Source of the DNA: an uncultured Clostridium sp.
GTDB lineage: Bacteria > Bacillota > Clostridia > Clostridiales > Clostridiaceae
Length of the DNA: 64,000 nucleotides
Assembly (NCBI RefSeq): GCF_934754925.1
Contig: NZ_CAKVJA010000009.1
Span: 8,406-72,405, forward strand
Direction of reading: 5' to 3'
The notes under the pieces: model-generated
What the model was told of the DNA's origin: nothing
What the model saw: only the letters and a program-made list of their open reading frames with translations
Databases searched by the model: none
Position numbers and translations under genes: made by a program
Part shown: positions 24,480 to 34,156 of the stretch, one piece after another
Layout: each line of letters opens with the position of its first letter
Position numbering within the stretch: position 1 is the stretch's first letter

Positions 24480-25886
24480 TTAAAAAATTGGTTCTTGATT
24501 ATTCATTGAATATCCATCATTTCTAACATCTTTCATATCCACTAAGTTATCTTTTACTTCAACTTTACTAAGCTTTTTAACTGCACCATGAGGTTCATTT
24601 AATGAAAGCTTATCTCCTCTTCCGGAAATAACCCATAAAACTTTATATCCCCTCGGTTTAACTTGTAATTTATCTTCACCCTTGCCATCAGTAAAATAAA
24701 CTAACAAATTAATATTTTTACTATTAGCATATTGAAAAACAGGAGTAAATCTAGTTCCTCCACAAGAAGAACATCTTTCTTTTATATCATTTATATTTTT
24801 TGCTTTATATGCACGTTTAACTTCTTGGTCACATTCTATTATAGTTATTTCATGATTATAATTTTTTACTATAGCTAAAACTTCCTTAATAGCTTGCTTA
24901 AACTCTTCATCACTAATACTTCCACTTATATCAATAGCAACTGCTATTTCTGCCTTATGATTTCTAAGTTCACCTCGTAAATCTAATCTATTAGGCTGTC
25001 TTCTATTTCTTCTTGTTATAGTTTTTTTCTTATTACTTTCTACAGTCCCCATTAATCTCTTAAGATATAAATTCCAAGGAAGCTCTCCTTTACTTTTTCT
25101 TAAGGCAGATATCATTCCTTCTAAATAAAGAGGAATTGTACACTTTTCAGCATTACTTATGAACTTCTCAGTAAAATCCTTAAGCATTTTTTCATCTATA
25201 TTTTCATTTTCATCCCATAAATCATGAGCTTTCTCTGGATTAAATCCACTATCAGTATCTTCTCCCCAACTATCATCTTCTTCGCCTTCATCATCCTCTT
25301 CAAGCACATTTAATACATTTTGAATATTTTCTGCGTAATATTCAAAGGTATTATAAGGCTCAAGATTTAGTTCATACTTTAAGTTTATTCCCTTTAAAGT
25401 AATTGCATATGGTGGTAAATTATTAAGATATTGATTTACTACTATATCCATAGCTAAATTAATTGCAAGTGTACTAAAGTTACCTTTTAATTCTTTAGCT
25501 CTTATTAAGTGCATAGATAATACATGATGAATTTCATGCTTAATAGTAGTTTCCATTTGTTTTATATTAAGCTGTAAAAATATTATGGGATTAAAATATA
25601 TAACATATTTAGCACCTTTAAAATTTATACCAGTAGGAGTACTTATATCAAAACGTATTTCTCTTCCCATTTGAAATAAAAAGTAACCATAGAAATTATC
25701 CTTTTCTTCCATAAGACTTAGATTTACTTTATCTATAAGTTTAAAAAATTCTTCTTCAAAATCTTTAGGAATATCTATCTGAAACTTTTCACCAGCACGT
25801 AATGCTTTAAACATAACTGAACTATTTACTATTTTATCAGCTTTAATATAAAGTTCCTTTTTTAACTTTTCAAAATAACTATCCAT
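24480..25886 (-). CDS. VWA-like domain protein with putative metallopeptidase domain (DUF2201 type)
   Basis: A 468-residue protein. The N-terminal half contains HEIHHVLSMH, an HExxH-type zinc site, as in the putative metallopeptidase domain paired with VWA-like proteins. An acidic linker (EEDDEGEEDDSW) follows. The C-terminal domain has VAIDISGSISDEEF, a DxSGS metal-ion-dependent adhesion site. Such proteins work with the MoxR ATPase encoded 3 bp upstream, as a chaperone or metal-insertion pair. The actual target is unknown. Confidence 0.85.
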   Translation of the reverse strand: MDSYFEKLKKELYIKADKIVNSSVMFKALRAGEKFQIDIPKDFEEEFFKLIDKVNLSLMEEKDNFYGYFLFQMGREIRFDISTPTGINFKGAKYVIYFNPIIFLQLNIKQMETTIKHEIHHVLSMHLIRAKELKGNFSTLAINLAMDIVVNQYLNNLPPYAITLKGINLKYELNLEPYNTFEYYAENIQNVLNVLEEDDEGEEDDSWGEDTDSGFNPEKAHDLWDENENIDEKMLKDFTEKFISNAEKCTIPLYLEGMISALRKSKGELPWNLYLKRLMGTVESNKKKTITRRNRRQPNRLDLRGELRNHKAEIAVAIDISGSISDEEFKQAIKEVLAIVKNYNHEITIIECDQEVKRAYKAKNINDIKERCSSCGGTRFTPVFQYANSKNINLLVYFTDGKGEDKLQVKPRGYKVLWVISGRGDKLSLNEPHGAVKKLSKVEVKDNLVDMKDVRNDGYSMNNQEPIF

Positions 25887-25889
25887 ATG

Positions 25890-27020
25890 CTATCCCCTTA
25901 TTGCACTATAAGCTTCAAAATAACTTTCTACAAACTCTTCATTCTCTAAAGCTCTTTTATAACTTTCAGGATAGCTATTTTTCATATCCTTCATAATCCC
26001 TACCATTAAATCTACAGGATATTTCTTTAAAAATTCAATAAATCTATTTATGTGATATACATCTTCCTCATTACTATTTTTTATGTTTTCTTCTAAACTC
26101 TTTAAAATATTCATTGCACTTAAATAAAGTCTAGTATGACTTTCACTTTTAACCTTTTCTATAACTTCTTCACTTAAAGTATCACCTACGAAAACTTCCT
26201 CAAAAGATATTAAAGGACTATGTTCTGATTCAACAAAATTTATAAATTCCTCTGCTATAACCTTTCCAACATTACCTTTTATAACATTTAAAAATACTGA
26301 CCTAGGTATAGAATCTTTCTTCTCTTTATAAGCTTTAAATGCTTTAGATACTCTTTCATAACTTCTTGGTGTTGCTCTTACATCATCTTCATTTATCTTA
26401 TGTAGATATTCTGGGAAAACTCCAATAAACTCTATTACTTTTTGCTCAATTCCAGCTTCCATTGCCCACTTTAACCAAGCTTTATAATCACTTTCCATGT
26501 TAAGCCATACAAATCTATTTTCTTGAGCTGCATCCATATCAACTACTTGATAATCAAAATCTGAACCATATTTACTTGATGGATTCATTGCTGCTAATAT
26601 ATTTACATCATCATGTAATTTGTATCCATTAATTTCTCTATTTAATATTAAATTCATAAGTTCTTGCTGTACTGTATGCTCACAACGATTTATTTCATCT
26701 ATAAATAAAAGAACTTTTTTTCCTTTAGATATTTCTTCATCAATTTCTCTAAGCTTTGTATGAACAGCATATATTGTTGTTTTCTTTTCAATCTTATTTC
26801 CATTAGAATCTATAGACATATATGATTCTACTGTAGGTAATCCCCCTATTTCTCCTTCTTTAAGAAGATTTCCATCAATAACTATTAAGCTCCAATTATT
26901 TTCATTAGCTAATCTATTTGCTAAAGCTGTCTTTCCAATTCCGCTTTCACCAACTACTAAAGGAACTTCTTCCGTTGCCAATACTAATTCCACACTTTTT
27001 AACGTATCTATAAAATTCAT
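25890..27020 (-). CDS. MoxR-family AAA+ ATPase
   Basis: A 376-residue ATPase: Walker A GESGIGKTALAN (about 23-34), Walker B VLLFIDEINRCE, sensor region AAMNPSSKYG, arginine-finger region RFVWL. MoxR proteins remodel partners by loading through a VWA protein, and the partner is the next gene. It follows the DUF4116 gene by 12 bp, so the three form one operon. Role inferred by family; no substrate known. Confidence 0.92.
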   Translation of the reverse strand: MNFIDTLKSVELVLATEEVPLVVGESGIGKTALANRLANENNWSLIVIDGNLLKEGEIGGLPTVESYMSIDSNGNKIEKKTTIYAVHTKLREIDEEISKGKKVLLFIDEINRCEHTVQQELMNLILNREINGYKLHDDVNILAAMNPSSKYGSDFDYQVVDMDAAQENRFVWLNMESDYKAWLKWAMEAGIEQKVIEFIGVFPEYLHKINEDDVRATPRSYERVSKAFKAYKEKKDSIPRSVFLNVIKGNVGKVIAEEFINFVESEHSPLISFEEVFVGDTLSEEVIEKVKSESHTRLYLSAMNILKSLEENIKNSNEEDVYHINRFIEFLKKYPVDLMVGIMKDMKNSYPESYKRALENEEFVESYFEAYSAIRG

Positions 27021-27032
27021 TTTAAATTCCCC

Positions 27033-27848
27033 TTACATCATCTTTAGTTTTTCATCTACTGCAATTTTTTTCGCTTTCTTGCTTCCATATTTATAAATAA
27101 ACATGATTTTATCAATAGCTATATCATTACTATCTTTATCAATGATACTGCAGTTTAAAAAATCCCTTACATACTTTTCTTGCACATTATCCTTTGACAA
27201 TACTTCTCTTAGCATATCTTTTAATTCATCTTCAGATATTTCATTTAACATACTTTTAGTAATATATCTAATTACTAAAATATTAACCTTTAAAAAGCTT
27301 AATACCTTATCTTTATTTAAATTATTAATAAATTTTACTGCTGCTTCATTATTTTTAACAGCTTCAACCTCTGCCTTATAACATGGTGAATTAATATATC
27401 TCAATGCATCATAACTTATATTTACAGCCTCTTCTTGAACACTTTCATAAGGCTCTTTAATATATTTAATTGAATCGTAATCTTTTCTTACAGCTAGTAA
27501 CTGTAGCTCTTCACTAGGGTCCTTAACGTATCTAATAGCCCATCCCCTTTGCTCTATAGCTAATTTAATTACATCATTAGTAGGATTTTTAATATAGTTT
27601 AAATTACTCCATCCACTCTTTATAGCTTCTATCATCATTTTCTCTGTAGGATTATCTATAAACTCAATAGCTCTAGGATTGCTTTTCATAGCTAATTCTT
27701 GTATTTCTATAGTTGGATTCTTTATATATCTTAATAAAAGTCCATCTTTCTCTACAGCTATTTTTTTCATTTCCTCTGTAGGATTACTTATATTTTTTAT
27801 AACAATTGGATTTATCTTTATCATTTCAACTACTTTTGTATCATCCAT
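27033..27848 (-). CDS. DUF4116 repeat protein
   Basis: A 271-residue protein whose first 190 residues are about eight imperfect 21-23-residue repeats ending in xAIKYIKNPTxE-like motifs (for example LLLRYIKNPTIEIQELAMK, WAIRYVKDPSEELQLLAVR). DUF4116 repeats form helical solenoids of unknown job. The last 80 residues are different and helical. First gene of the operon with MoxR and VWA proteins, so it may be the recognition part of that complex. Its promoter has a Fur/PerR-family box. Confidence 0.8.
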   Translation of the reverse strand: MDDTKVVEMIKINPIVIKNISNPTEEMKKIAVEKDGLLLRYIKNPTIEIQELAMKSNPRAIEFIDNPTEKMMIEAIKSGWSNLNYIKNPTNDVIKLAIEQRGWAIRYVKDPSEELQLLAVRKDYDSIKYIKEPYESVQEEAVNISYDALRYINSPCYKAEVEAVKNNEAAVKFINNLNKDKVLSFLKVNILVIRYITKSMLNEISEDELKDMLREVLSKDNVQEKYVRDFLNCSIIDKDSNDIAIDKIMFIYKYGSKKAKKIAVDEKLKMM

Positions 27849-27888
27849 AAAATTTCCTCTATCTCTATTATTAATTTTTATTTTTATT

Positions 27889-27903
27889 TAATAATAATTA
27901 TTA
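27889..27903. promoter_or_regulatory. Fur/PerR-family box upstream of the DUF4116-MoxR-VWA operon
   Basis: TAATAATAATTATTA is a perfect 7-1-7 palindrome, 13 of 15 bases matching the PerR box TTATAATnATTATAA. It lies 41 bp before the first start codon. The same 15-mer is found before yaaA (43164-43178). Confidence 0.55.
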
Positions 27904-28031
27904 CCTATATTTATTATAATACTTTTTTAAAATTTTTAAAGTAGATAAATATAGTAGGATTTATTATTTTTTTTAATTATATCTATAATAACCTCTTATG
28001 CTTATTCTTTTTTATTATATTTATAAATATT

Positions 28032-28073
28032 AAAATACCTATCAAAACACTATAGTACTTGATAGGCATTTTA
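28032..28073 (-). terminator. Terminator of the ABC importer/deaminase operon
   Basis: AAAATACCTATCAA pairs with TTGATAGGCATTTT (one mismatch), 30 bp past the last stop codon, with T-rich minus-strand tail. Confidence 0.8.
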
Positions 28074-28102
28074 TAACTTCATTATTAAATTATTTTATAA
28101 AA

Positions 28103-29437
28103 TTATAGTTCTTTTGCAATCTTATTTATCTTATCTTTTAATCCCAATAAATTATTTCTAATTTCAGTAAAGTCACCGCTTATTAATTTTTTATTTTTAA
28201 CAACTACCTTTCCATCAACAATTACGGTATCAATATTACTAGCATTTGCAGAATAAACTATCGCTGCATAATAATCATATATCGGTTGCATATTTACAGA
28301 TTTAGTTTCTATTAAAGCCAAATCTGCTTTCTTTCCAACTTCAATTGATCCTACTTCCTTATCTAATCCTAATACTTTTGCTCCACCTATAGTTGCCATC
28401 TCAACTAACTCTATTGATGGTAATATTGTTCTATCATTATTAAATAATTTATGAATCTTTCCTACTTGAACCATTTGTCCAATTACATCTAAAGTATTTC
28501 CACTCATAGGTCCATCAGTACCAAGACCTATATTAATTCCTTCTTCTTTCATCTTAATTATAGGTGCAACCCCTTTTGCTCCTTTTGCATTAGCTCCTAT
28601 ATTATGAGATACCCCTACCCCTTTATCTTTTAATATTTTTATATCCTCATCATTTACTAATACTGTATGAGCTGATATAAAATTAGAGTCTAGTATACCC
28701 AACTTATTTAAATATTGAACAGGTGTCATGCCATGTTTTTCTATACACTCTTTAAACTCATAGTCCATTTCAGCAACATGCATTGTCATTGGAACATTAT
28801 ATTTTTTACTTATTTCATAAGCCTCTTTTAATGATTCATCACTATTAGTATAAGGTGCATGCGGTGCTATTCCAGGAATTATAAGACTATCATTTTTCCA
28901 CTTTTCAATAAACTTTCTTGAATAATCTAATCCTCCAAAAGGCTCCTTAGCATCGGGAGCTGAAAAATTCACTATTGTTTCACATAATACTCCTCTCATA
29001 TTAAGCTCTTTAGAAGCCTTAGCAACTTCATCTTCAAAATAATACATGTCACAAAAAGTAGTTACACCACCTAATAGCATTTCTGCTATAGCGTATTTAG
29101 CTCCAATATAAGTTAAATTTTCATCTACTAATTTTTGCTCTAAAGGAAATAAATATCTCTTTAATCTGTCTTTATAATCATCAGCTAAACTTCTAAAAGG
29201 AACCATTGATGCATGAGTATGACAATTTATCATTCCAGGCATTAATATTCCTTCTTCACCATCTATAATCTCAACTTCATAATTATCTTTATTTATAAAA
29301 TTTTCTTTTCCCTTATTATCACCAACATAAATTATTTTGTTTTCTTCAAACACTACTACTCCATTTTCTATGATATCTCTATTTTCATTCATAGTAATAA
29401 CTGTAGTATTTTCAACTATAGTAATTTTCTTTTTCAT
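28103..29437 (-). CDS. Amidohydrolase, SAH/methylthioadenosine deaminase-like (TRZ/ATZ family)
   Basis: A 444-residue metal-dependent deaminase or chlorohydrolase-type enzyme. Metal site: GMINCHTHASM, then MHVAEMD, SAHTVLV and LGTDGPMS. These fit the MtaD family that deaminates adenosyl compounds. The usual HNPxSNxKLxSG segment reads HNIGANAKGAKG, a notable change near the active site. ATG at 29437 follows TTGGAGG; the longer in-frame ATG lies within a hairpin. Last gene of the operon after adenine deaminase, so it probably deaminates another purine-related compound. Confidence 0.82.
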   Translation of the reverse strand: MKKKITIVENTTVITMNENRDIIENGVVVFEENKIIYVGDNKGKENFINKDNYEVEIIDGEEGILMPGMINCHTHASMVPFRSLADDYKDRLKRYLFPLEQKLVDENLTYIGAKYAIAEMLLGGVTTFCDMYYFEDEVAKASKELNMRGVLCETIVNFSAPDAKEPFGGLDYSRKFIEKWKNDSLIIPGIAPHAPYTNSDESLKEAYEISKKYNVPMTMHVAEMDYEFKECIEKHGMTPVQYLNKLGILDSNFISAHTVLVNDEDIKILKDKGVGVSHNIGANAKGAKGVAPIIKMKEEGINIGLGTDGPMSGNTLDVIGQMVQVGKIHKLFNNDRTILPSIELVEMATIGGAKVLGLDKEVGSIEVGKKADLALIETKSVNMQPIYDYYAAIVYSANASNIDTVIVDGKVVVKNKKLISGDFTEIRNNLLGLKDKINKIAKEL

Positions 29438-29456
29438 TTTAAATCCTCCAACCTGC

Positions 29457-29492
29457 AGTAAAAGACTATGCACATACATAGTCTCTTTTACT
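29457..29492 (-). other. Intercistronic hairpin between adenine deaminase and amidohydrolase genes
   Basis: AGTAAAAGACTATG pairs with CATAGTCTCTTTTACT (one bulge) around a short loop, directly after the adenine deaminase stop and before the next ribosome site. It has only a short T-run, so it may reduce read-through or protect the upstream mRNA rather than end transcription fully. Confidence 0.6.
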
Positions 29493-31216
29493 TATTTAAA
29501 TAGTGATACCACTTTACACTTTTTAACATCAATAAGTCCCTTATCTGTAATTTTTATAGCTGGACTTACTGGCAAAGATAAGGTGCTAAATGACATTATT
29601 TCATTCATATGATTATAACCTAATTCCTTCATAGCACTTCTAACCTTACCTAATTTTTCTCCTACAACTTCAATTGGTTCATCACTAACTATTCCACCTA
29701 TAGGTAACTCTAATTTTGCTAATACATTATTATCCTTTACAACAATATATCCTCCATTAAAGTCTATTAATTTATTAACAGCTAAAGCCATATCTTCAAC
29801 ATTTCTTCCCATAACCATAACATTATGATTATCATGAGCCCAAGTTGTAGCTACTGCTCCTTCTTTAATAATCTCTCCTTGTACTAATCCAAAAGCTACA
29901 TTATTATTTTTTCCGTATCTCTCAAAAACAGCAATTAAAGCACAGTTACTATTTTCCCATTTTAAAATGTTATTTTCTACATCCAAAGAAACTTCCCCTT
30001 CTTCTGTAAATGTAGTATTCTTCATAATATTCATAGTTCTACAAGTAACTTTATTATTATTATTATATTTTTGTGGTACCCTAACTAATAAATTTTCCTT
30101 AGTAATTTGATTTAACTTTATGCTATTATAAAACTTCTTATGAAAATTACTTTTTTTCATAAAATACTTTTCTTTTAAGCCGTTACATCTATTAAATACA
30201 ACTTCTCCATTTTTATACACTTCATAAATATCAAAGTTTTTTATATCATCAAGTAAAATAAAATCTGCTATTTTTCCTGGAGCTATTGTTCCTCTATCAA
30301 AAAGCCTCATTCTTTTAGCCGGAGTATAAGTAGCTACATATATTGCATTTTCTATAGACATACCTAAATTTACAGCTTCTTTTACTAATTCATTAAGGTG
30401 TCCTTTAGTTAATTTATCAGCCATAACATCATCTGTAGCTAAAGCAAAATGTTCATATAAATTATTTTCTACTAAAAATTTAATATTTTCTGTAGTCATT
30501 GATTTATGTTGCATTTCAATAAACATGCCATTTTTGATTTTTTCTTCAAGAGAGGCTACTGACTGTTGTGTATGATCTCCATCAACACCTCTGTAAATAT
30601 AAAATGATAAGTCAACTCCATCTATTTTAGGACAATGCCCTTCCAATGGAATCTTCTTATCTTTACTAACATTAATAATATTATTTATAGCTGAATTCTC
30701 ATCTTCTATTAAGTCTTTAAAGTTCATTACTTCCCCAAGACAAAGTATATTTTCATAAGATAATAATTCCTTTACTTCATTAACAGTTATTTCTCCTCCA
30801 GTAGTCTCTAAATGCTTACTAGTTGAAGGTACAGAACTTGGTATACCATAAAAAATATCAAGCTTTTCTTTAGACTTAATAAATTCCTTTATTCCTTCAA
30901 TCCCAAAAACATTTGCAATTTCATGAGGGTCAGCTACAACTGTAGTGACCCCCTGTTTTATTGCTGCTTTAGAAAACTCACCTGGTATTGTCATTGAGCT
31001 TTCTATATGCATGTGTATATCTATTAATCCTGGAATCATGTACTTATTATTTCCGTCTATAATATTTTTAGAGCTTAATCTATCCTCATAATTATTTCCT
31101 ATATGAATAAATTTCCCATCATTTATTACAACGTCACCTTGTATAAACTTTTTAAAATAACTGTTATATACTTTTAAGTTTTTAATAATTAATTGTACTT
31201 CCATTTTTATACCCAT
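29492..31216 (-). CDS. ade: Adenine deaminase
   Basis: Converts adenine to hypoxanthine and ammonia. At 574 residues it matches AdeC-type enzymes (about 570-600). The N-terminal amidohydrolase domain has GLIDIHMHIESSMTIPGEF and TTVVADPHEIANVFG, with LATDD later; the C-terminal adenine-deaminase domain has TTWAHDNHNVMVMG. ATG at 31216 lies 5 bp after the upstream gene; an ATG at 31204 is an alternative, and neither has a strong ribosome site. It is cotranscribed with an ABC importer, which suggests uptake and breakdown of a purine. Confidence 0.95.
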   Translation of the reverse strand: MGIKMEVQLIIKNLKVYNSYFKKFIQGDVVINDGKFIHIGNNYEDRLSSKNIIDGNNKYMIPGLIDIHMHIESSMTIPGEFSKAAIKQGVTTVVADPHEIANVFGIEGIKEFIKSKEKLDIFYGIPSSVPSTSKHLETTGGEITVNEVKELLSYENILCLGEVMNFKDLIEDENSAINNIINVSKDKKIPLEGHCPKIDGVDLSFYIYRGVDGDHTQQSVASLEEKIKNGMFIEMQHKSMTTENIKFLVENNLYEHFALATDDVMADKLTKGHLNELVKEAVNLGMSIENAIYVATYTPAKRMRLFDRGTIAPGKIADFILLDDIKNFDIYEVYKNGEVVFNRCNGLKEKYFMKKSNFHKKFYNSIKLNQITKENLLVRVPQKYNNNNKVTCRTMNIMKNTTFTEEGEVSLDVENNILKWENSNCALIAVFERYGKNNNVAFGLVQGEIIKEGAVATTWAHDNHNVMVMGRNVEDMALAVNKLIDFNGGYIVVKDNNVLAKLELPIGGIVSDEPIEVVGEKLGKVRSAMKELGYNHMNEIMSFSTLSLPVSPAIKITDKGLIDVKKCKVVSLFK

Positions 31217-31220
31217 AATA

Positions 31221-32267
31221 CTAGTTCATTATTCTGTTCCAAGTATTAACCCATTCATCCATTAATGTATTAACAAATTTAAAATCAATTATTTTAGCAT
31301 TATCAACTACTGAACCATATGTTAAATTTGTAGCTTCTTCTTCTGTTAATTCAACGTCAGTATTAACTGGTGATTCACTTAAAGCCTTAGCAGTTCTTTC
31401 TTGAACCTCTTCACTTAATGCATAGTTAATAAATTCATAAGCTAACTCTTTGTTTTTTGAATTTTTGTTTATATTAATTGTATTAAAGTTTAAGTAAGTT
31501 CCTGATTCTGGAACTACATAAGTTACTTCTGGTTTTGCTTTTGCAATATTTCCATAAGCGAAATCTGCTGCTATTGCTGCCACTATTTCACCACTTGCAA
31601 ACATATTTGCTAAATCTGAAGACTTGCTATAAGTTTTAACAATATTAGGTTTCAAAGCTTCTAATTCTTTAAATGCAGCTTCTCCATTGTCTGTTTGTAC
31701 ATCAACACCGGCTTTTTCTGCTGCTATTTCAACTATTGCAGGTCCATTAGTAGTTGTTATATCTGGAATAGCTATTTTATTAGCTAATTCAGGCTTCCAT
31801 AAATCTTCCCATGAATTAATCTCTATTCCTGCAGATGGATCTACAACTATTCCAATACTATTTAATGTATAAGCTGGACCAAACCCTCTTTCTACAGTAG
31901 TTTGCGCTTTACTATTAAGCTTTTCAGCATTAGGAATCTTTGAATAATCTAACTCTTCAAATATTCCAGCCTCTATTCCTTGTTCTGCAAAAGATTCTGC
32001 TAAATAAGTTATATCTATTTGAGAGTTTGGATTGTTTTTCATTTTAGTTAATCTCTCAGAGTTATTTCCTACTTCTAAAACAATTTCTACTCCATATTCT
32101 TCTTCAAAAGGTTTAAATACTGTCTCTTTTAAAACATCTTCATTTAATCCCCAAGTTGAGATTACAAGTTTTTTATTTGATGATTCTCCTTCTGCACTTC
32201 CACATCCTACTAATGCCGTTGCAGATAGAACTCCTGCTAATAATACTGATAAAATTCTCTTTTTCAT
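31221..32267 (-). CDS. ABC transporter substrate-binding lipoprotein, PotD-like
   Basis: A 348-residue lipoprotein with lipobox ALVGC (Cys22), then a two-lobe fold of the spermidine/putrescine/thiamine-type class (LVISTWGLNEDVLKETVFKPFEEEYG; AYEFINYALSEEVQ). It captures the ligand for the permeases encoded upstream. The Asp/Glu-rich polyamine pocket cannot be confirmed by eye, and the operon context suggests a purine-related solute instead. Last transporter gene, 5 bp before adenine deaminase. Confidence 0.88.
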   Translation of the reverse strand: MKKRILSVLLAGVLSATALVGCGSAEGESSNKKLVISTWGLNEDVLKETVFKPFEEEYGVEIVLEVGNNSERLTKMKNNPNSQIDITYLAESFAEQGIEAGIFEELDYSKIPNAEKLNSKAQTTVERGFGPAYTLNSIGIVVDPSAGIEINSWEDLWKPELANKIAIPDITTTNGPAIVEIAAEKAGVDVQTDNGEAAFKELEALKPNIVKTYSKSSDLANMFASGEIVAAIAADFAYGNIAKAKPEVTYVVPESGTYLNFNTININKNSKNKELAYEFINYALSEEVQERTAKALSESPVNTDVELTEEEATNLTYGSVVDNAKIIDFKFVNTLMDEWVNTWNRIMN

Positions 32268-32293
32268 AAGTAAACTCCTTAATATAAATATTT

Positions 32294-33325
32294 TTATAAT
32301 ATTACAATTTTATTTGATGGTAATTGAAGTTTTATTTTCTCACCTTTTTCATATACAACATTATTTTCACTATTTACAATAATGTTACCCATAGCTGTTT
32401 TTACATCATATTGATAAGCTTTCCCTAAGAAAGTTCTTATCTCTATAGTACCTTCTACTGTATTTTCCAAATCATCTTCAACTATCCTTATATCATCTGG
32501 TCTTATAGTTCCTTTTGCCTTAGAATTTTCCTTTGCTCTTGTAACCTTTAATTTAATTCCACCTTCATTTTCATAAGTATCTTCAGATATCTTATTTAAT
32601 TCAAAGAAATTTTCAAATCCTACAAATCTTGCAACAAACTCTGTTGCTGGATTTGAGTATATATTTTCTGGAGTATCAAATTGCTCTATCACTCCTTTAT
32701 TAAGCACTGCTACTCTATCAGAAATTGAAAAACATTCTTCTTGATCGTGAGTAACAAATAATGTTGTTATTCCTAGTTTTTGTTGAAGCTTTCTTATTTC
32801 AACTCTCATTTTTAATCTTAATTTAGCATCAAGATTACTTAATGGCTCATCTAAAAGTAAAAGGCTTGGTTCAATAACTAAAGCTCTTGCTATAGCTACT
32901 CTTTGTCTTTGTCCACCAGATAACTCCTTAGGATATCTCTTAGCTAAATGACTCATATCAACCGTTTCTAATATTTCTGCTACTTTTGTTTTTATCTCTT
33001 CTTTAGGCATCTTTTTCATCTTTAATCCAAAGGCCACATTTTCTTCTACAGTTAAGTGCGGAAATAAGGCATAACTTTGAAACACTAATCCAAAATTTCT
33101 ATTATGTACAGGTATTTTTGTATAATCTTTATCACCTAATAAAAATTTACCTGCTGTTGGCTCTATAAACCCTGCTACAACTCTTAAAGTAGTAGTTTTT
33201 CCACAACCACTTGGTCCAAGTAGAGAAACTAACTCTCCTTTTTTAACCTTTAAATTTAAATTTTCTAATATGTTATTTTTCTTATCATATGAAACATTTA
33301 TATTTTGTAAATTTATTAAATCCAT
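32294..33325 (-). CDS. ABC transporter ATPase, PotA-like
   Basis: A 343-residue ATPase: Walker A GPSGCGKTT, Q-loop FQSYALFPHLTV, signature LSGGQRQRVAIARAL, Walker B LLLLDEPLSNLD, then a C-terminal TOBE domain (about 270-343, with GTIRPDDIRIVED). The TOBE domain marks the CUT1/Pot/ferric group of importers. Works with the two permeases immediately upstream in the operon. Confidence 0.93.
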   Translation of the reverse strand: MDLINLQNINVSYDKKNNILENLNLKVKKGELVSLLGPSGCGKTTTLRVVAGFIEPTAGKFLLGDKDYTKIPVHNRNFGLVFQSYALFPHLTVEENVAFGLKMKKMPKEEIKTKVAEILETVDMSHLAKRYPKELSGGQRQRVAIARALVIEPSLLLLDEPLSNLDAKLRLKMRVEIRKLQQKLGITTLFVTHDQEECFSISDRVAVLNKGVIEQFDTPENIYSNPATEFVARFVGFENFFELNKISEDTYENEGGIKLKVTRAKENSKAKGTIRPDDIRIVEDDLENTVEGTIEIRTFLGKAYQYDVKTAMGNIIVNSENNVVYEKGEKIKLQLPSNKIVIL

Positions 33326-33361
33326 CTTTATTGTCCTCCAACTAATTATTTAGTTCTAACT

Positions 33362-34156
33362 TTATCCTGCAAAATTATTAAGACCTAATGTTTTTTCTAA
33401 TATGTACATAATTCCAATAGTTAATATCATTAATATTACTGACAATGCTGATACTGTTGGGTCATAATTATATTCAACATAATTCATCATTGTTATAGGT
33501 AATGTACTTACCCCTGGTCCAGTTAAGAACATAGATACTGGAACATTATTAAATGAATTTATAAATGCTAACATAAAAGCTGCCATTACACCTGATGTTA
33601 TGTTAGGTAATACTACCTTAAAGAATGTTAATGACTTTTTACATCCTAAACTCATAGCTGCTTCTTCTATAGAATAATCAAACCCTTCTAAACTCGATCC
33701 TACAACTCTTATAATGTAAGGAATAATTACTACTGTATGTCCAATAAATAAACTCATATATACTGAAAGATTTAATTTTACTAATAAGAATTGGAACAGC
33801 GAAAAACCTACTACTATTCCAGGTACTATTAATGGTGAAAAGAAGAAGCTTTTAATAAGAGATTTTCCTTTAAAGTTAAATCTACTTAATCCATAAGCTG
33901 CTGGCATACCTATTATTAATGCTACCAATGTAGCTATTCCAGATATTACAAAACTTGTCCCCATGCTCTTTATAAATGATTGTGATTCAAAAACTGTAAT
34001 AAACCACTTTAAAGAAAATCCTTTTGGTGGAAATGCTATATAATTTTCTGTTCCTATACTTGTCATTGCAATAATAACTAATGGTGCAAATAAGAATATA
34101 TATGTTAATATAACAAACACTGTTAAAACTTTATTTTTTTTCATCTTATGAAACAC
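33362..34156 (-). CDS. ABC transporter permease, PotC-like
   Basis: A 264-residue inner-membrane subunit with six helices. The EAA loop SIEEAAMSLGCKKSLTFFKVVLPNI contacts the ATPase. Start overlaps the previous permease by 11 bp, so both are made together. It pairs with the 34146-34976 product as a heterodimeric channel. Confidence 0.9.
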   Translation of the reverse strand: MFHKMKKNKVLTVFVILTYIFLFAPLVIIAMTSIGTENYIAFPPKGFSLKWFITVFESQSFIKSMGTSFVISGIATLVALIIGMPAAYGLSRFNFKGKSLIKSFFFSPLIVPGIVVGFSLFQFLLVKLNLSVYMSLFIGHTVVIIPYIIRVVGSSLEGFDYSIEEAAMSLGCKKSLTFFKVVLPNITSGVMAAFMLAFINSFNNVPVSMFLTGPGVSTLPITMMNYVEYNYDPTVSALSVILMILTIGIMYILEKTLGLNNFAG

